From Halichondria panicea (taxonomy: Eukaryota; Porifera; Demospongiae; Suberitida; Halichondriidae), in assembly GCF_963675165.1 (NCBI RefSeq), contig NC_087388.1:6047651-6111650 (forward strand): a DNA stretch of 64,000 nucleotides, given 5' to 3'. A program made the translations under genes and the position numbers. Shown here one piece after another: positions 23,957 to 36,259 of the stretch; the first letter of the stretch is position 1, and the number at the start of each line of letters is the position of its first letter. The notes beneath the pieces were generated by a model, which saw only the letters and a list, made by a program, of their open reading frames with translations, did no database searches and had not been told where the DNA came from.

Positions 23957-24155
23957 ATGTCTGAGTCAGCAGAGTACAAAGCATTCAAGGACTGTCACAG
24001 CAACCTTGTTACTTGCACCACACAGTCTCCTAAAGATGTCAGCACTTCCTTTTGAGATCCTAGCACCAAACGATCTGCCTTGATCGCACTGTTCTTGATT
24101 TCGTCTCTGTAATGCATCATTGAGTTTTTGTACAACAGCCTTCGTAAAACTATGG
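23957..24155. pseudogene. Type-A CARD relic with an internal inversion
   Basis: Plus strand reads MSESAEYKAFKDCHSNL ... KQSPKD-like, then TTTGAGATCCTAGCACCAAA in a shifted frame up to about 24,076. From there the minus strand carries the end of the CARD (FTKAVVQKLNDALQRRNQEQ). The middle of the domain is lost and the 3' part is flipped, so this cannot encode a CARD. Confidence 0.75.
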
Positions 24156-25358
24156 AGTCCAATCAGATTGTTCAATTTCTGTACACACTTTTTGAATACA
24201 GTATAGACTCTCGCTATTCTGGCTCTCTAAAGTATGGCCACTTCGATATACCGGTCATTTGGTTTGGCACGGATTGCTATAGCTCCTAATTGTATGCAGT
24301 TGCTAGGATATGCCCATGCAGTGGTACCACTGTGATAATTCCCTCTGATATTTCTCCAGACATAATTATTTGGTAACAATAAAGACAGCATTGCTGTTTA
24401 TACGAATAAAGATCAAATAGTTTGATACCATCAGGCATGCATGTACAGCACAAATAACTCCATATCGAAATAACAATAGAACATAAAATGAGTGGGCATA
24501 TTTGTAGAGTGGGATGTCATTTTCAAATTCAATGGACATCAAAGGAAGGCGAATATTTCCTGCCATATATATGTAAACTACTTTGTTGCTTTGAAAACGT
24601 ATATATAGAAACCAGCATAGAAACCCTTGCTGCATATAGACCTATACATTAGTTTTGTTTGCAGTTGGTGAACGATACAGTATTGTGTATATATTTTGTG
24701 GGTATTAATGTTCGCGGTTCGCTGATTAAGCATATACCGTGAACATTTATGCCCACAAATTTAATATTGCATGCATGCTGCAGAAAGGCTGCTATTCTGT
24801 GAAAATCTTTCTAACGGTTAATCTGCGAAAATTGATATATACCCGAAATATACCCGCTAACGGTATGTAATACTGCATGGAACCATCCATGCATGTATGC
24901 TGCATAGCAAACTTCCCACAGGAACCATAAATATCTTAGAAAGAGTCCCTATATAAAAGCATCTTTTGCAGTTTTGGGTGGAGGTCTCAAAAGGTCAGCA
25001 TATTGCAGTCTGGACAAGTGACCTTTTTGATATATGAAGCAAATGAGTTTCAAGGCAACAAAGTAGAAGTTACATAATTTCATGTACAACTAATAGCTAC
25101 ATAATAATATTATTATTGTAAAAATTAAACAAAAATGTATACAAATCACTGAAACTAATTATTGATGTTCGAACATACAATGCGCATGAAATAATTATTA
25201 TGGCATGGGTATTGGCCAATCCTGTACTGTAAGGTAGGGTCATTGATTTTCCTTAAAAGCAACTCCTACCAGTGCCTGCATGAGCGCATGTAAAACTGGA
25301 TGTTGAATTCAAAATAACAGAGTTCACAATTTACTGAAACTGCAACTTTGGAATCAGT
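24156..25358. other. Stretch with transposon ends, no gene recognised
   Basis: Near 24,196 TACAGTATAGACTCTCGCTA resembles a pogo/Tigger-type terminus, but the matching right end was not found. A second element is at 24,676-24,866. No coding region is supported. Confidence 0.35.
24676..24866. mobile_element. MITE related to the one at 53,965
   Basis: Contains GGGTATTAATGTTCGCGGTT and ends ATATACCCGCTAACGGTA, matching the GTTCGCGG and ATATACCCGCTATACGGTA words of the 53,965-54,234 element. The left terminus is diverged. Confidence 0.5.
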
Positions 25359-26625
25359 ATGGCTGCTGTGAATGTGGTGAGCAAATAGCTATATACGTTT
25401 GTGTAAAATGTATTTCTACATAATTATATCTACGCAGATCAAGCTGACACTGGTTCTTCTTGCTGGTGTATGTCTTATACAACAATTAGCCAATGGTGCC
25501 AGAGATCAGGAAAGCTTTAAATGTCTGGCTGAAAAAATATCAAACTTTAGTGAGGCGGCATTCAAGGAAAGCACATTAATTTATTGCTTATTAATTTTGT
25601 TTTACTTTATGCTTATAATATTTATAGGTTCGAAATCAAACATGCTGCTACGAAGATGAAACTCTAATATCAAACTTTACTGAGACAATCGAGGAATGCA
25701 GGAATGTCACATTAGTATGTTAATAATTCATCGTATAGAATTTACTGATCATGCATGCATATAGCCTCATTCCCAGGCCGATTTATCTCGCTAAGTCAAC
25801 AACTAGATCTAGTACTTTAGAGACAAATCGGCCAAGCTGGGAACGCATATATTGAATGTTTATATTATATAGGAGACAAATGAAACTTCATTTATCAACG
25901 GTACCAAACTAGACGGCCTTTCCTGTCTGGCTGAAAGGATACCAAGCAATAACATAACATTCCAGGATTGCAGGACTCTCGGAATAGTATGTGAATTATA
26001 TTTCGAATTTGTCATGTATATAATTATAATGCTTTATTGCATCAAGAGGGACCAAACACAATTCTGCAATAATGCCACATGTCTAACGTATTTCTCATCA
26101 GCCTACGAATACTGTGACCTATGCAATCCATTTAAGTTAGGTAAGCCCATGCATGCATCATAAAATAATTTTCATTATATCAATTTGTACAGCATGCACT
26201 GAAACAAACCGAAACTGTTACAATTGGAGGTATGATAACTTGACATGCTTGTTTAAGGAAGCTGCTAGGGATTGCTTGAAAGAGTGCCAAAGAAAAAGAT
26301 TAGTGAGTTACTAGCTATGTTTAAATATCAGTAACATACCTTCAATAGGAGGAAGGTATCGGAGCGTACTGTCTGGATAAGAGCTGCTATTTTGTTGAGG
26401 AAGCCTACAACAAGTGCGGGTTTGCTTGGTATGGGTGTAATCCTGTTCGAGAAAGTAAGTGGAAAATTAAATGAAACATGTAATTAACTATAATTTTAAA
26501 CAGCTTGCAATAAGCATTTCAAATCTAGTTCTGTGCTGCGTCAACAATGCAGCAGTGGAGGAAAACCAGTCACTACAATAACAGCTGTTATGATTCTGGT
26601 CATTTGCTCCGTGCTCATGATTTAA
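25359..26625 (+). CDS. Secreted, probably GPI-anchored Cys-rich repeat protein
   Basis: Eight exons: 25359-25376, 25438-25578, 25628-25714, 25873-25986, 26047-26140, 26193-26302, 26349-26454, 26504-26625. They sum to 792 nt (263 aa) in frame. The N-terminus MAAVNVIKLTLVLLAGVCL is a clear signal peptide. Related short units follow, each with CLAE/CLDK-like cysteine pairs (FKCLAEKI, LSCLAERI, LTCLFKEA, AYCLDKSC) and several N-glycosylation sites. The C-terminus is CSSGGKPVTTITAVMILVIC then SVLMI, a hydrophobic tail with small residues before it, as in GPI signals. Exon 2 lacks a GT donor at the expected place (TTA followed by ATTTAT); reading through gives an 80-residue form ending in a hydrophobic tail instead. 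Unrelated to the death-fold family; function unknown. Confidence 0.65.
25762..25855. mobile_element. TAGCCTC-type hairpin in an intron of the Cys-rich gene
   Basis: TAGCCTCATTCCCAGGCCGA is followed by a hairpin whose other side is TCGGCCAAGCTGGGAA. It belongs to the TAGCCTCGATTCCAGG family by sequence, but the right terminus is degraded. Confidence 0.5.
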
Positions 26626-27944
26626 GGATATGCATGCCCAAAATTTGGAAGAACAGTTCAAAATTACTGTAACAATAAAATATCTTAGCATTGTGCATGC
26701 ATAAAGAACTATAGTATAGACAATTTAGTCGTTGGCATACATATTTTAATTACATATTTGTACTTTGCTGAACGGGGAGCATTAATTTCATAGTTGAATG
26801 CCTATATATACAAGTTTCCAGGAAGTGCACCAAGTCTTTATAATAGTTAGTAAGAAGTTTCTATGATTTAGAAGCCCAAAGGGCTGTTTGTAGTATCCCA
26901 GACATAGTGAGGGTTCTAGCAATAAAATAGTTGATCTCAGATCCGGAGATACTATAGAGCAACAACACACAGTTCCTGAGTCGTATACATAGTGATAGTG
27001 AAATAGTCAGCAACAACTGGAAGTTTCTGGCTCATTGCTTCGAGTGACTATGCTACTCACTTTCTAGTGTCACTGAGATTGTTAGCATCATTTCCTACTA
27101 TAGGCTATGATAAAACAGTAACTTATGCTACCCTCAAAAGCAGTACAAATTAGTCATACAAGATCACTAATTATAGTATCAGCAAACTAAACCCTTAATT
27201 AAGCTATATATAGCTATATATAGAAGTTGCATCATCAGTGTTTCCGGACATGACAAGTAATGAAGGGTATATATACTATCATTGATATCCTAGACACACT
27301 ACTACCTCTGGCTAACAATAACTGGTGCATCACTGCCTTGTTGCTATGTATATAATTATTACTCAGCACATGGCCTAGTGCATAGGTTATATGTAAGCAA
27401 GTAATAAGACTAAATCTACATGAAATGTGGAGTTGATTTCCACATGCACACACAGTGACACAAGCCCAATAATATATTATTACGCTTACTTGCAGACCAT
27501 AATTGCATGCATTTAGGGGGGGGGTTATTAAGAGGGTAGTGGGGCCATTTCTTTTGTTGCTTGCTTCGTATAGGGAATGTTCTGAAGGCAAAAAAGTAGT
27601 CATGCCTTGAGGCTTATATGGGTTATATGTGACCAAGAGGCATTCAGTGTTTTAGATTAGTAATTTAATAACCATCTGGTACCTGGTTTATGAATTACCA
27701 TATTCAGCATGTAGCCACATAAGATAGCGTGGGAGTCAGTAGATGCAGTGATTCATGTGCTACTGCATATCCGCCATGTATATGTGTGTATAGTCTAGAT
27801 CTAAGCAAAACGATTCAAGCATAGTGACATCATGCATGCATGCACTCAGTTTTGTTTGTATAAGAGTAATTGATTCACATTGTATAAGCAATCACAATCA
27901 TCATGCATATAATACAATAATTATATGATAAACTACACAACTGT

Positions 27945-29557
27945 TTATCCTGAAACTGAAAATAATAATGTTATTGCACATAACAAAATAAAGAAATTAG
28001 AAGTGCACTGTTTGCCATGGTTACCAGTAGTAGTAGCACTAGAAATAGGAGGAGCACTAGTAGTTGGTCTCGGAGGTACTATGGCAACAACACACAGTTC
28101 ATCTTTTTCATCAGTCATACTAGTAGATAGTGAAATGGTACAGCGGACGATGTCCTGATAAAAAATGACAGTGCACGTACTCAAAGATTTCTCCCCAATC
28201 TCATGAATATTATATTGGTGAGAAATTCCAGAGATGCGTAGATTGATGGTAGTAGGTACAATAGTAGTACAGATCACCAGACCAGCGTATAAATAGGAGT
28301 TTTTATTGAGCACTATCTTCGCAGACAACCGACTTCGGTTTAAGCAACATTTGAACAGAAAACCAGTTTGTACACCAGTCTTCTCATTCAGAAACTCGGT
28401 ATATATTTCCTGGTCATCATATATCACTAGAATAACTGGGCAATCACATGAGCTGGACACAATAGCTTGAGATGGGGTAATTGAATATGTTAGAATGGAC
28501 CCATTCAAATAATAGCCTTCGTCAACGTGTTGTATTGGTCTAGTTACGCTCAAGGAGATCGGTTTATTCACAGCAACACGGTCAACATCCAGTTCTTGAC
28601 AATCGTTGACTGTAAAGTCAATGAGAAATCCTCGAGAAATCCGGTTCTTTTCAATTACACTGAAACTTATCGAGTCATGGGTACTCTTGATAAACGAGCT
28701 AACAAAGATTGCTGACATTTCAGGAAATTGATATATGCTGTTTACATTGATGTTTAGGGGTGATGCAGGAAGAACAGTAGTATTCATGTCTGTTGTAGAA
28801 AATGTAGTCTCTTCAAAACCAGTAGTACCAGTAGTGGGCGGAGTTGACGTATCAGAATGAGATAGTTCTAGTTTGAGAACAGGCAGTAAGACTGCTAAGA
28901 CCACCACTGTTAGTACCACAATGACGACTAATAAGATTATTATCGTCAACAGCCACGACCATTTGCAACGCCTTGAATGCTGATGAAAAAAGTTGAATAA
29001 ACAATGTAATGCTACTTTAGGCTTACCGTTGTTACTAGAGACTGATCGCCAGTGCTGGATATTTCTCCATGATTGGTGTCAGCTTGGCTTGTGTGATCTG
29101 TATTCAGTGCATTCATGTTGTGAATAATTATATAGAAGTGTCTATAGAGTTAATATACCTTTGGTGGGCTCAATGGAACTTCTCTGCTTCACTGAATTGA
29201 TGTTGGTCATTTCCATTGTGCCAGTGAAGATGAAATCAGTCTGTACTCTGTATTTCCGGTAGCTTTAGTAAGACGTCTTTCGACCACCTTAGCGAGATCA
29301 TTGTGCCCAACGCTAGAGCGTGAGAGAGCCTCAAACACGTCTGTCCAGCTTCTCTCACAACCTTTTAGCCACTCTGATAGACCCTCAAGATAGCAGTTAT
29401 CAGGATCTTCACGACATCTTATATTGATAGTTTCAATAGTAGTATTATTAACTTGCAGAGCTAACAACATCTGCTTCCATTTGGCTCTAGCTTGAAATGT
29501 TGCTTCATAGACTGCACTAAGATCATCTAAAGTTATTGAGAGTTTGGAGTCGGCCAT
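27945..29557 (-). pseudogene. Gene B: Death domain - TM - ectodomain, junction broken
   Basis: The Death exon starts MADSKLSITLDD at 29557 and carries the whole domain. After SSSL it runs straight into the next exon because the intron and flanks were deleted, and stops at 29207 (116 aa). Downstream exons 29097-29027 and 28979-27945 are open: HSRRCKWSWLLTIIILLVV, then an ectodomain with SSSCDCPVILVIYDD and the usual Cys set, ending in a hydrophobic tail (NFFILLCAITLLFSV). As it stands only a soluble Death-domain protein could be made from the first ATG. Its twin F keeps the intron but is broken elsewhere. Confidence 0.65.
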
Positions 29558-29663
29558 AACAATGATTATAGCTAAAATTAATGATTCACTGTTTCTCTCA
29601 GTATGCATGTGGTTGGCTAACTGTACACAAAGATGTATAAAAAAGGGCATGCATCAGATACAA

Positions 29664-29680
29664 CACAAGCCACACCAAGG
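29664..29680 (-). promoter_or_regulatory. CACC-type element upstream of gene B
   Basis: In gene sense CCTTGGTGTGGCTTGTG, about 107 bp before the ATG. The same word, with small changes, lies upstream of C (about 32,195-32,215) and F (47,452-47,468). It recalls the TTGGGGGTGGGGCTC box of the CARD genes. A TATA-like TTTTTTATACATC follows closer to the start. Confidence 0.35.
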
Positions 29681-30278
29681 CATAACCAGTATACAGTGGC
29701 CCAGATGGTCACCCGCCACTGCTATGGCCACTGCTATGGCTACTGCCAATTGCAAAGAATCACCATGCATATGGCAGCCCGGCCCCCTTATCTCCTGGCG
29801 GTATACCAGTCATGCAGGTGTTCACATCAATCAAGTTAACGCTGTATATACTTTTAACTTTGTTTTGCATGCTTGCCCTGCTGGGAATGTTCTGAAGCCT
29901 GCTAAGGTAGTCATATACTTGTTAATGTATATACTGCTATACATGCATATGTACTTGGTATATAGGTATCCAAGCATGTAGCCGTAACTTATGGCTACAT
30001 ATAATTTATGGCATAAGATAGCGTGGGAGTCAGCAAACGCGGGGAACAGCATGTAGCCATAGGATAGCGTGTGGGAGTCAGCACACGCAGGGGATGCATA
30101 GTCTATAGATAAGCAAAACAGTTTGTGAAACCACTTATAGGAGTATTATAATCAGGATACTTAGACATAGTTATTTTGTTGCTCACTGACTCACATTGTA
30201 ATAAAAGCAAATTGCTATAAATTATACTTACAACTATAATTAGTATACATTATAATGAGCTATACCATAATTAATTAA

Positions 30279-32080
30279 TTAAACTGTAAATAATAGCGTT
30301 ATTGCAGATACTAAAACAAAGAAATTAGCAGTGCACTGTTTGCCGTTGTTAGGGGGAGTACAAGTAGGAGCAAGAGGAGATAGTCTCGGAGATACCAGAG
30401 CAACAACACACAGTTCATCGTTTTCCTGGTACACATTAGAGAGCGAATTTATAGTGCAGGTGTTGATGTAGTGATGGATAACGGTGCACCTGCTCAAGGA
30501 TTTCTCCGCAATCGCAAGGATATTATATTGGTGAGAAACTCCAGAAATGCGTAGATTGATGGTAGTAGGTACAATAGTAGTACAGATCACCAGACCAGCG
30601 TATAAATAGGAGTTTTTATCGACCACTATTTTTGTAGACAGCTCATCTCGATTGAAGCAAAAGTCAACGATAAAACCAGCTTGTATACCAGTTTTCTGAT
30701 TCAGAAACTCGGTATATATTTCCAGGTCATCATATATCACTAGAATAACTGGGCAATCACATGAGCTGGACACAATATCTTGAGACGGGGTAATAGAATA
30801 TGTTAAACTGGACCCATCCAAATAATAACCTTCGTTAACATGTTGTATTGGTCCAGTCACATCCAAAGACAACGACTTATTCATTACTGTACGGTCAACA
30901 TCCAATTTTTGACAATCGTTGATCGTGAAGTCAATGAAAGCCCCTCGAGGCAGCCAGCTCCCTCCGAATATAGATAAAATTAAGGAATCGATTGTATGTT
31001 TGATAAATGAGTCAACGAAGATTGCTGACACTTTAGGCAGTTGATATATGCTGTTTACATTGATGAGTAGGTCTGATGCAGGAGTCGTGCCACCTGCTAC
31101 GGTGACGTCTATTGAAGCTGTATGAAATATGCTCTCTGTTGGAGTAGATTCAGAAACAGTAGTGTATATGATGGGTGCAGGTGAAGTTGATGTATCAGTA
31201 TGAGATAGCTCTAGTTTGAGAACAGGCAGTAAGACTGCTAAGACCACCACTGTTAGTACCACAAAATACGACCAATAAGATTATTATCGTCAACAGCCAC
31301 GACCATTTGCAACGCCTTGAATGCTGAAGAAAGTTGAATTAAATTCGCATTCATTCTGACACGAAAATGTATATAGCTCTGTCAATTGTCTGTCATGCAT
31401 GCACAGCCACAGCCACATGCATCTGCACATGCACATGAGCACATGACAGTAACTAGTTTAAGCTTACCATTGTCACCAGAGATTGATCGCCAATGCTGGA
31501 TACTTCTTCGTGATTGGTGTCAGTTTGGTTTTCTGCATTCATGCAATGTTGTTATAAAATTAAGTGGCTCTTGATAGTTTGGAGTGTATTTATATACCTG
31601 TAGTGATATCAAGCTGACTTTTCTGTTTCACCTCACTGATGTTGGTCATTTCCATTATGCCGCTATCAGATGCTTAATGGAGTATATTATAATAATGATT
31701 GTAACTCCGAGCAGGTATATGTACTAGCACTAACCATTAGTAGCCAGTGAAGATGAACTCAGTCTGTACTCTGTATTTCCGGTAGTTTTAGTAAGACGTC
31801 TTTCGACCACCTTAGCGAGATCACTGTGCCCAACACTAGAGCGTGAGAGAGCCTTAAACACGTCTGTCCAGCTTCTCTCTTCACCTTTTAGCCACTCTGA
31901 TAGACCCTCAAGATAGCAGTTATCAGGATCTTCACGACATCTTATATTGATAGTTTCAATAGTAGTATTATTAACTTGCAGAGCTAACAACATCTGCTTC
32001 CATTTGGCTCTAGCTTGATATGTTGCTTCATAGACTGCACTAAGATCATCTAAACTTATTGAGAGTTTGGAGTCGGCCAT
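30279..32080 (-). pseudogene. Gene C: Death domain - TM - ectodomain, frameshift in TM
   Basis: Exons 32080-31735 (MADSKLSISLDD, full Death domain), 31672-31598, 31532-31468 and 31323-30279 have matching phases except for one extra base in the TM exon: GTCGTATTTTGTGG where paralogues have GTCGTCATTGTGG. This shifts the frame inside the membrane segment; the ectodomain is otherwise complete (CDCPVILVIYDD, hydrophobic end NFFVLVSAITLLFTV). Its duplicate G lacks the extra base and is fully open. A sequencing error is an alternative explanation. Confidence 0.65.
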
Positions 32081-32727
32081 AACAGCTAATGTTTGAGTTA
32101 CAAAAGGTTTACTGTTTCTCACATAGTTTTTTTGGAATGATTGTGGTTGGCTCACTGTACACAAAGCATGTACACAAAAGGGTATCAGGTACAACACAAG
32201 CCACACCAATTAAGGCACAACCAGTATACATACAGTGGCCCAGATGGTCATCTGCCACTGCTATGGCCACCACCAATTGTACACTATGGCAACCCCTTAT
32301 TTCCTGGCGGTACCAGTCAGGTGTTGACATCAATCAAGTTAACGCTGTATACTTTACTTTGTCTTACTTGCCATGCAGGGAATGTTCTGAAGCCTGCTAA
32401 GGTAGTCATACTTTTAAATAAATAAATCTAGTTAATGTACTACTGCTACATAATATGTATCCAATCACTTATTGCATAAGATAGCGTGGGAGTCAGCACA
32501 CGCGGGGGGTGGGGTTATTTATTTTATGTACCGGTATTATGTATTATAGTCTATAGATAAGCAAAACAGTTCGTGAAACCACTTATAGGAGTATTAATCA
32601 TGAGGATATTGGATATATAACTTGAAGTTGTTGCTAAGTCACTGACTCACATTGTTAAAAGCAAATCGCTAAAAGTTATACGTACAACTATAGTATAATT
32701 ATGAGCTATATCCAATTATAACAATAA

Positions 32728-34500
32728 TTAAACATGCATGTACATTATTGCGGGTACCAAAACAAAGAAATTAGCAGTGCACTGTTTGCCGTTGTTAGGG
32801 GGAGTACAAGTAGGAGCAAGAGGAGATAGTCTCGGAGATACCAGAGCAACAACACACAGTTCATCGTTTTCCTGGTACACATCGAAGAGCGAATTTATAG
32901 TACACGTGTTAATGTAGTGATGGATAACGGTGCACCTGCTCAAGGATTTCTCCGCAATCGCAAGGATATTATATTGGTGAGAAATTCCAGAGATGCGTAG
33001 ATTGATGGTAGTAGGTACAATAGTAGTATACAGATCACCACACCAGTGTATAAATAGGAGTTTTTATCTTTGTAGACAGCTCGTCTCGATTGAAGCAAAA
33101 GTCAAAGATAAAACCAGTTTGTATACCAGTTTTCTGATTCAGAAACTCGGTATATATTTCCAGGTAATCATATATCATATCACTATAGTAACTGGGCAAT
33201 CACATGAGCTGGACACAATAGCTTGAGATGGGGTAATAGAATATGTTAGACTGGACCCATCCAAATAATAGCCTTCGTCAACGTGTTGTATATAGGTCTA
33301 GTCACATCCAAAGATCGACTTATTCACTAATGTATGGTCAACATATAATTTTTGACAATCGTTGACCGTGAAGTCAATGAAAGCCCCTCGAGGAAGCCAG
33401 CTCCCTCCGAATATAGATAAAATTAAGGAATCAAAGGTATGTTTGATAAATGAGTCAACGAAGATTGCTGACACTTTAGGCAGTTGATATATGCTGTTTA
33501 AATTGATGGGTAGGTCTGATGCAGGATTAATTAGAGTTGTGCCACCTGCTACGGTGACGTCTATTGTATAATATAGCTGTACGAAATGTGCTCTCTGAAT
33601 TAATTGTTCATGGGTATTCAGAAAAAGTAGTGGGCGGAGTTGATGTTGGCAATATAATTATATATGATGGGTGGAGGTGAAGTTGATGTATCAGTATGAG
33701 ATAGCTCTAGTTTGAGAACAGGCAGTAAGACTGCTAAGACCACCACTGTTAGTACCACAATGATGACCAATAAGATTATTACTAGCCTCGATTCCAGGCC
33801 GCTGAGAAAGGCAAGGGGCTGGAGTCGAGGCTAGATTATTACCATCACCAGCCACGACCATTTGCAACGCCTTGAATGCTGATGAAGAAAGTGAATTTCG
33901 CATTCACACGAAAATGTATAGCTCAGTCAATTGGCTGTCCTACATGCACAGCCACATGCATGAGAGTAACTTACTATTGTCACCAGATATTGATTGTCAA
34001 TGCTGGTGTGCATGCATGTCAGCTTGTTTTCATGATCTGCGATAATAATAGAGTTAACTTATGTTTTTTGTATTACTTGTAGTGATATCAAGCTGACTTC
34101 TCTGATCCACCTCACTGATGTTGGTCATTTCCATTATGCCGCTATCAGATCCTGAGATATAATTGCATGCAGGTGTATATAATACATACATCCATGGACT
34201 AACCATTAGTTGCCAGTGAAGATGAACTCAGTCTGTACTCTGTATTTCCGGTAGCTTTAGTAAGACGTCTTTCGACCACCTTAGTGAGATTACTGTGCCC
34301 AACGCTAGAGCGTGAGAGAGCCTCAAACACGTCTGTCCAGCTTCTCTCACAACCTCTTAACCACTCTGATAGACCCTCAAGATAGCAGTTATCAGGATCT
34401 TCACGACATCTTATATTGATAGTTTCAAATAGTAGCATTGTTAACTTGCAGAGCTAAGAACATCTGCTTCCATTTGGCTCTAGCTTGAAATGTTACTTCA
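32728..34500 (-). pseudogene. Gene D: decayed Death domain - TM - ectodomain copy
   Basis: The Death exon (about 34500-34206) has lost its 5' end and has an extra base before ETINIRCREDPDNC. The ectodomain exon contains several indels (for example an extra TA near 33,028) and is interrupted in the TM region by the 51-bp element at 33783-33833. Only the last part (32,943-32,728) stays open. Clearly non-functional. Confidence 0.75.
33783..33833. mobile_element. 51-bp TAGCCTCG element with 9-bp target duplication
   Basis: TAGCCTCGATTCCAGGCCGC to GGAGTCGAGGCTA, flanked on both sides by GATTATTAC. Paralogous TM exons show the uninterrupted site (AAGATTATTATCGTC). It consists of little more than its two termini, yet has a proper target duplication. 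Confidence 0.85.
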
Positions 34501-34676
34501 TAGGATTATTGGTGATTATTTATATCTATAGCTACAAACTGATCCTTTGCATGTGAATGCATGTGTTGCAATTGACCCAGTATAAACAGAGCCCTAATTA
34601 AAGACACAACACAACCATCATGCAAATCATTTTGCCCCCAGCGGTGGGAGTTAGCTTCGATTACAGGCCACCGGCG

Positions 34677-34726
34677 TAGCCTCGAATCCAGGCTGATTAT
34701 TTTTAATCGGCCTGGATTCGAGGCTA
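34677..34726. mobile_element. 50-bp TAGCCTCG palindrome
   Basis: TAGCCTCGAATCCAGGCTGA pairs with CGGCCTGGATTCGAGGCTA around a short AT core. No clear target duplication; a fragment of a related terminus lies just to the left (CTTCGATTACAGGCC). Confidence 0.6.
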
Positions 34727-34777
34727 GCGCGACAACTCCATTATTTCACACGCCCACTTTCTAAGGTCTCTGGCCCC

Positions 34778-36171
34778 TAGCCTCCTTCACAGCAGCCTCT
34801 CCTTTTTCTGTTCTTTGTCACACGGTCAATAAGATAAAATACGGTAAGAATTGGAGGAACAAAGAAAGAAAGAACGAACCGTCTAAGAAAAAGGAGAGCC
34901 TGTCTCGCTAAGTCGCGTGACGGTGGCACAGTGGTGGCACAGTGAAAATGAGCGTGGGGTTTCAGTAGATGGGCGGAGCCTGACAGATAACAAAGCCACA
35001 GGATGCCTACGCATTGTAGACTTCATATGCAAGTCTGGAGATAATTATTATCATAGACGATGGCTTTAATACCTAGCATAGTGAAGTCTGAAGACTAAAG
35101 GTCTATCTTTGAGCCTATCCTCAAGCCTCAAATTGAGGCTTGAGTTATTATTGAGCAGTCTAGTCTAGAAACAGTGTAAAATGACATGACAATGTTGCAA
35201 GGTTATGATCTCATGAGTACTGACAGAGTGACTAAACTATACTAATTTGTGTGCATGAGACAGTTTTCACAGGGGCACGAGCACCAATGTCGAATTTTCC
35301 CTTAGTTTAATACATGTAATAGATTGAAGATCGATAGGGTCCTGTCAATTCCATAGTCGTGTAATCCTATTGTAGTAGTATTAGAGGTTCTGCTCCTTTT
35401 GGAAACTTTCTGGCAGTAGAACCAGCTCTATAGTGGATACGGAAATAATACCTGCAGATAAGCACTCAGGTCTACATTGTCTGCTGTAATTTGAAACACT
35501 CGACTGGGTCGAACGTGAGGTCTTGAGAGTGGGAGCACATTGAGTTTGATAATGTAGTCTGTAGTTCTGCTGTAGTTCTACTGTAATTATCCGAGGATAA
35601 AATTGGTTGCCCTTGCCCTTCTAGTTTGGATAGTGTGATTGTTCCAGGGCAATCTTCTTCTTCTTCTTATTATGACTTGGACTAAAACATTCCTTCTGAT
35701 GACATGAAGGGATCTGTCAATTTTGGCATGTCAGAAGTATTGCTGTGAGTTGTCCAGGATCTGGGATAGGTTCCTTCTTTGCCCAGGTCCTTTTGACAAG
35801 TGCTATTATCAGATACAGTAGTACTCTAGCCTTTCATGCTTCATCTTGTAGAGCTAACTTCTACATACTGTGTTCTGTAGCTTCACACACTCTTTGCCTC
35901 TAGTTCCTGGTAAATACGCTCTAAGTACTGTGTCACAGTGTGTGGGAGGACAGATATTGCGGTTTACTCTTGCCCACGCTCAATTAAATTTGGCTACGTC
36001 AGTAGCAGATCACAAGACTTAGCGGGGCAGGCCTTCCTTTTTCTTAGTGGCTTCCTTTTTTCTTTCTTTGCTCCCTCCAATTATTCCCGTACGGTGTTAA
36101 TTAATAAATTATTGTGACAAACAACAGAAACAAAATTATAACTGAAAAAGGAAGGCCTGCGAAGGAGGCTA
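34778..36171. mobile_element. 1.4-kb TAGCCTC-ended element with 9-bp target duplication
   Basis: The ends TAGCCTCCTTCACAG and GCGAAGGAGGCTA are inverted, with arms of about 200 bp (CTCCTTTTTC, AAAGAAAGAAA and CTAAGAAAAAGGA words recur). TCTGGCCCC flanks both sides exactly. The interior has no supported reading frame. Its right end is 88 bp before the ATG of P2, so it directly borders that promoter. Confidence 0.8.
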
Positions 36172-36201
36172 TCTGGCCCCCCCCTTCTCTACTGCAGCAC
36201 A

Positions 36202-36215
36202 AGCCCCACCTCCAA
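36202..36215 (+). promoter_or_regulatory. CACCC box (reverse orientation) before P2
   Basis: AGCCCCACCTCCAA, the reverse complement of the TTGGGGGTGGGGCT box in front of type-A CARD genes, ending 44 bp before the ATG. Confidence 0.45.
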
Positions 36216-36259
36216 AAGTTAAATGTTTGTTTGTCTAAGTTGATCTAATACCACAATTT

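Larger units (their letters stand above)
26985..32060. repeat. Large duplication, copy 1 (copy 2 at about 44,685-49,815)
   Basis: Spacer, two DD genes (B, C) and their promoters recur in the same order and orientation about 17.7 kb away. Long stretches are nearly identical by eye (for example 27,700-28,900 against 45,400-46,600). Boundaries are approximate. Differences are mostly small indels, several of them 4-bp ATGC insertions. Confidence 0.85.

Noticed and set aside
27235-27636. 133-codon minus reading in the duplicated spacer
   Set aside because: Its twin at 45.1-45.3 kb is broken into two frames, so no selection for coding is apparent.
28527-28715. Identical 62-codon plus-strand readings at 28,527 and 46,235
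   Set aside because: Their identity is explained by the duplicated minus-strand ectodomain exon beneath them.
29155-29230. Intron loss in gene B as a retroposed copy
   Set aside because: All other introns of B are present and the flanks match copy F, so a local deletion explains it better.
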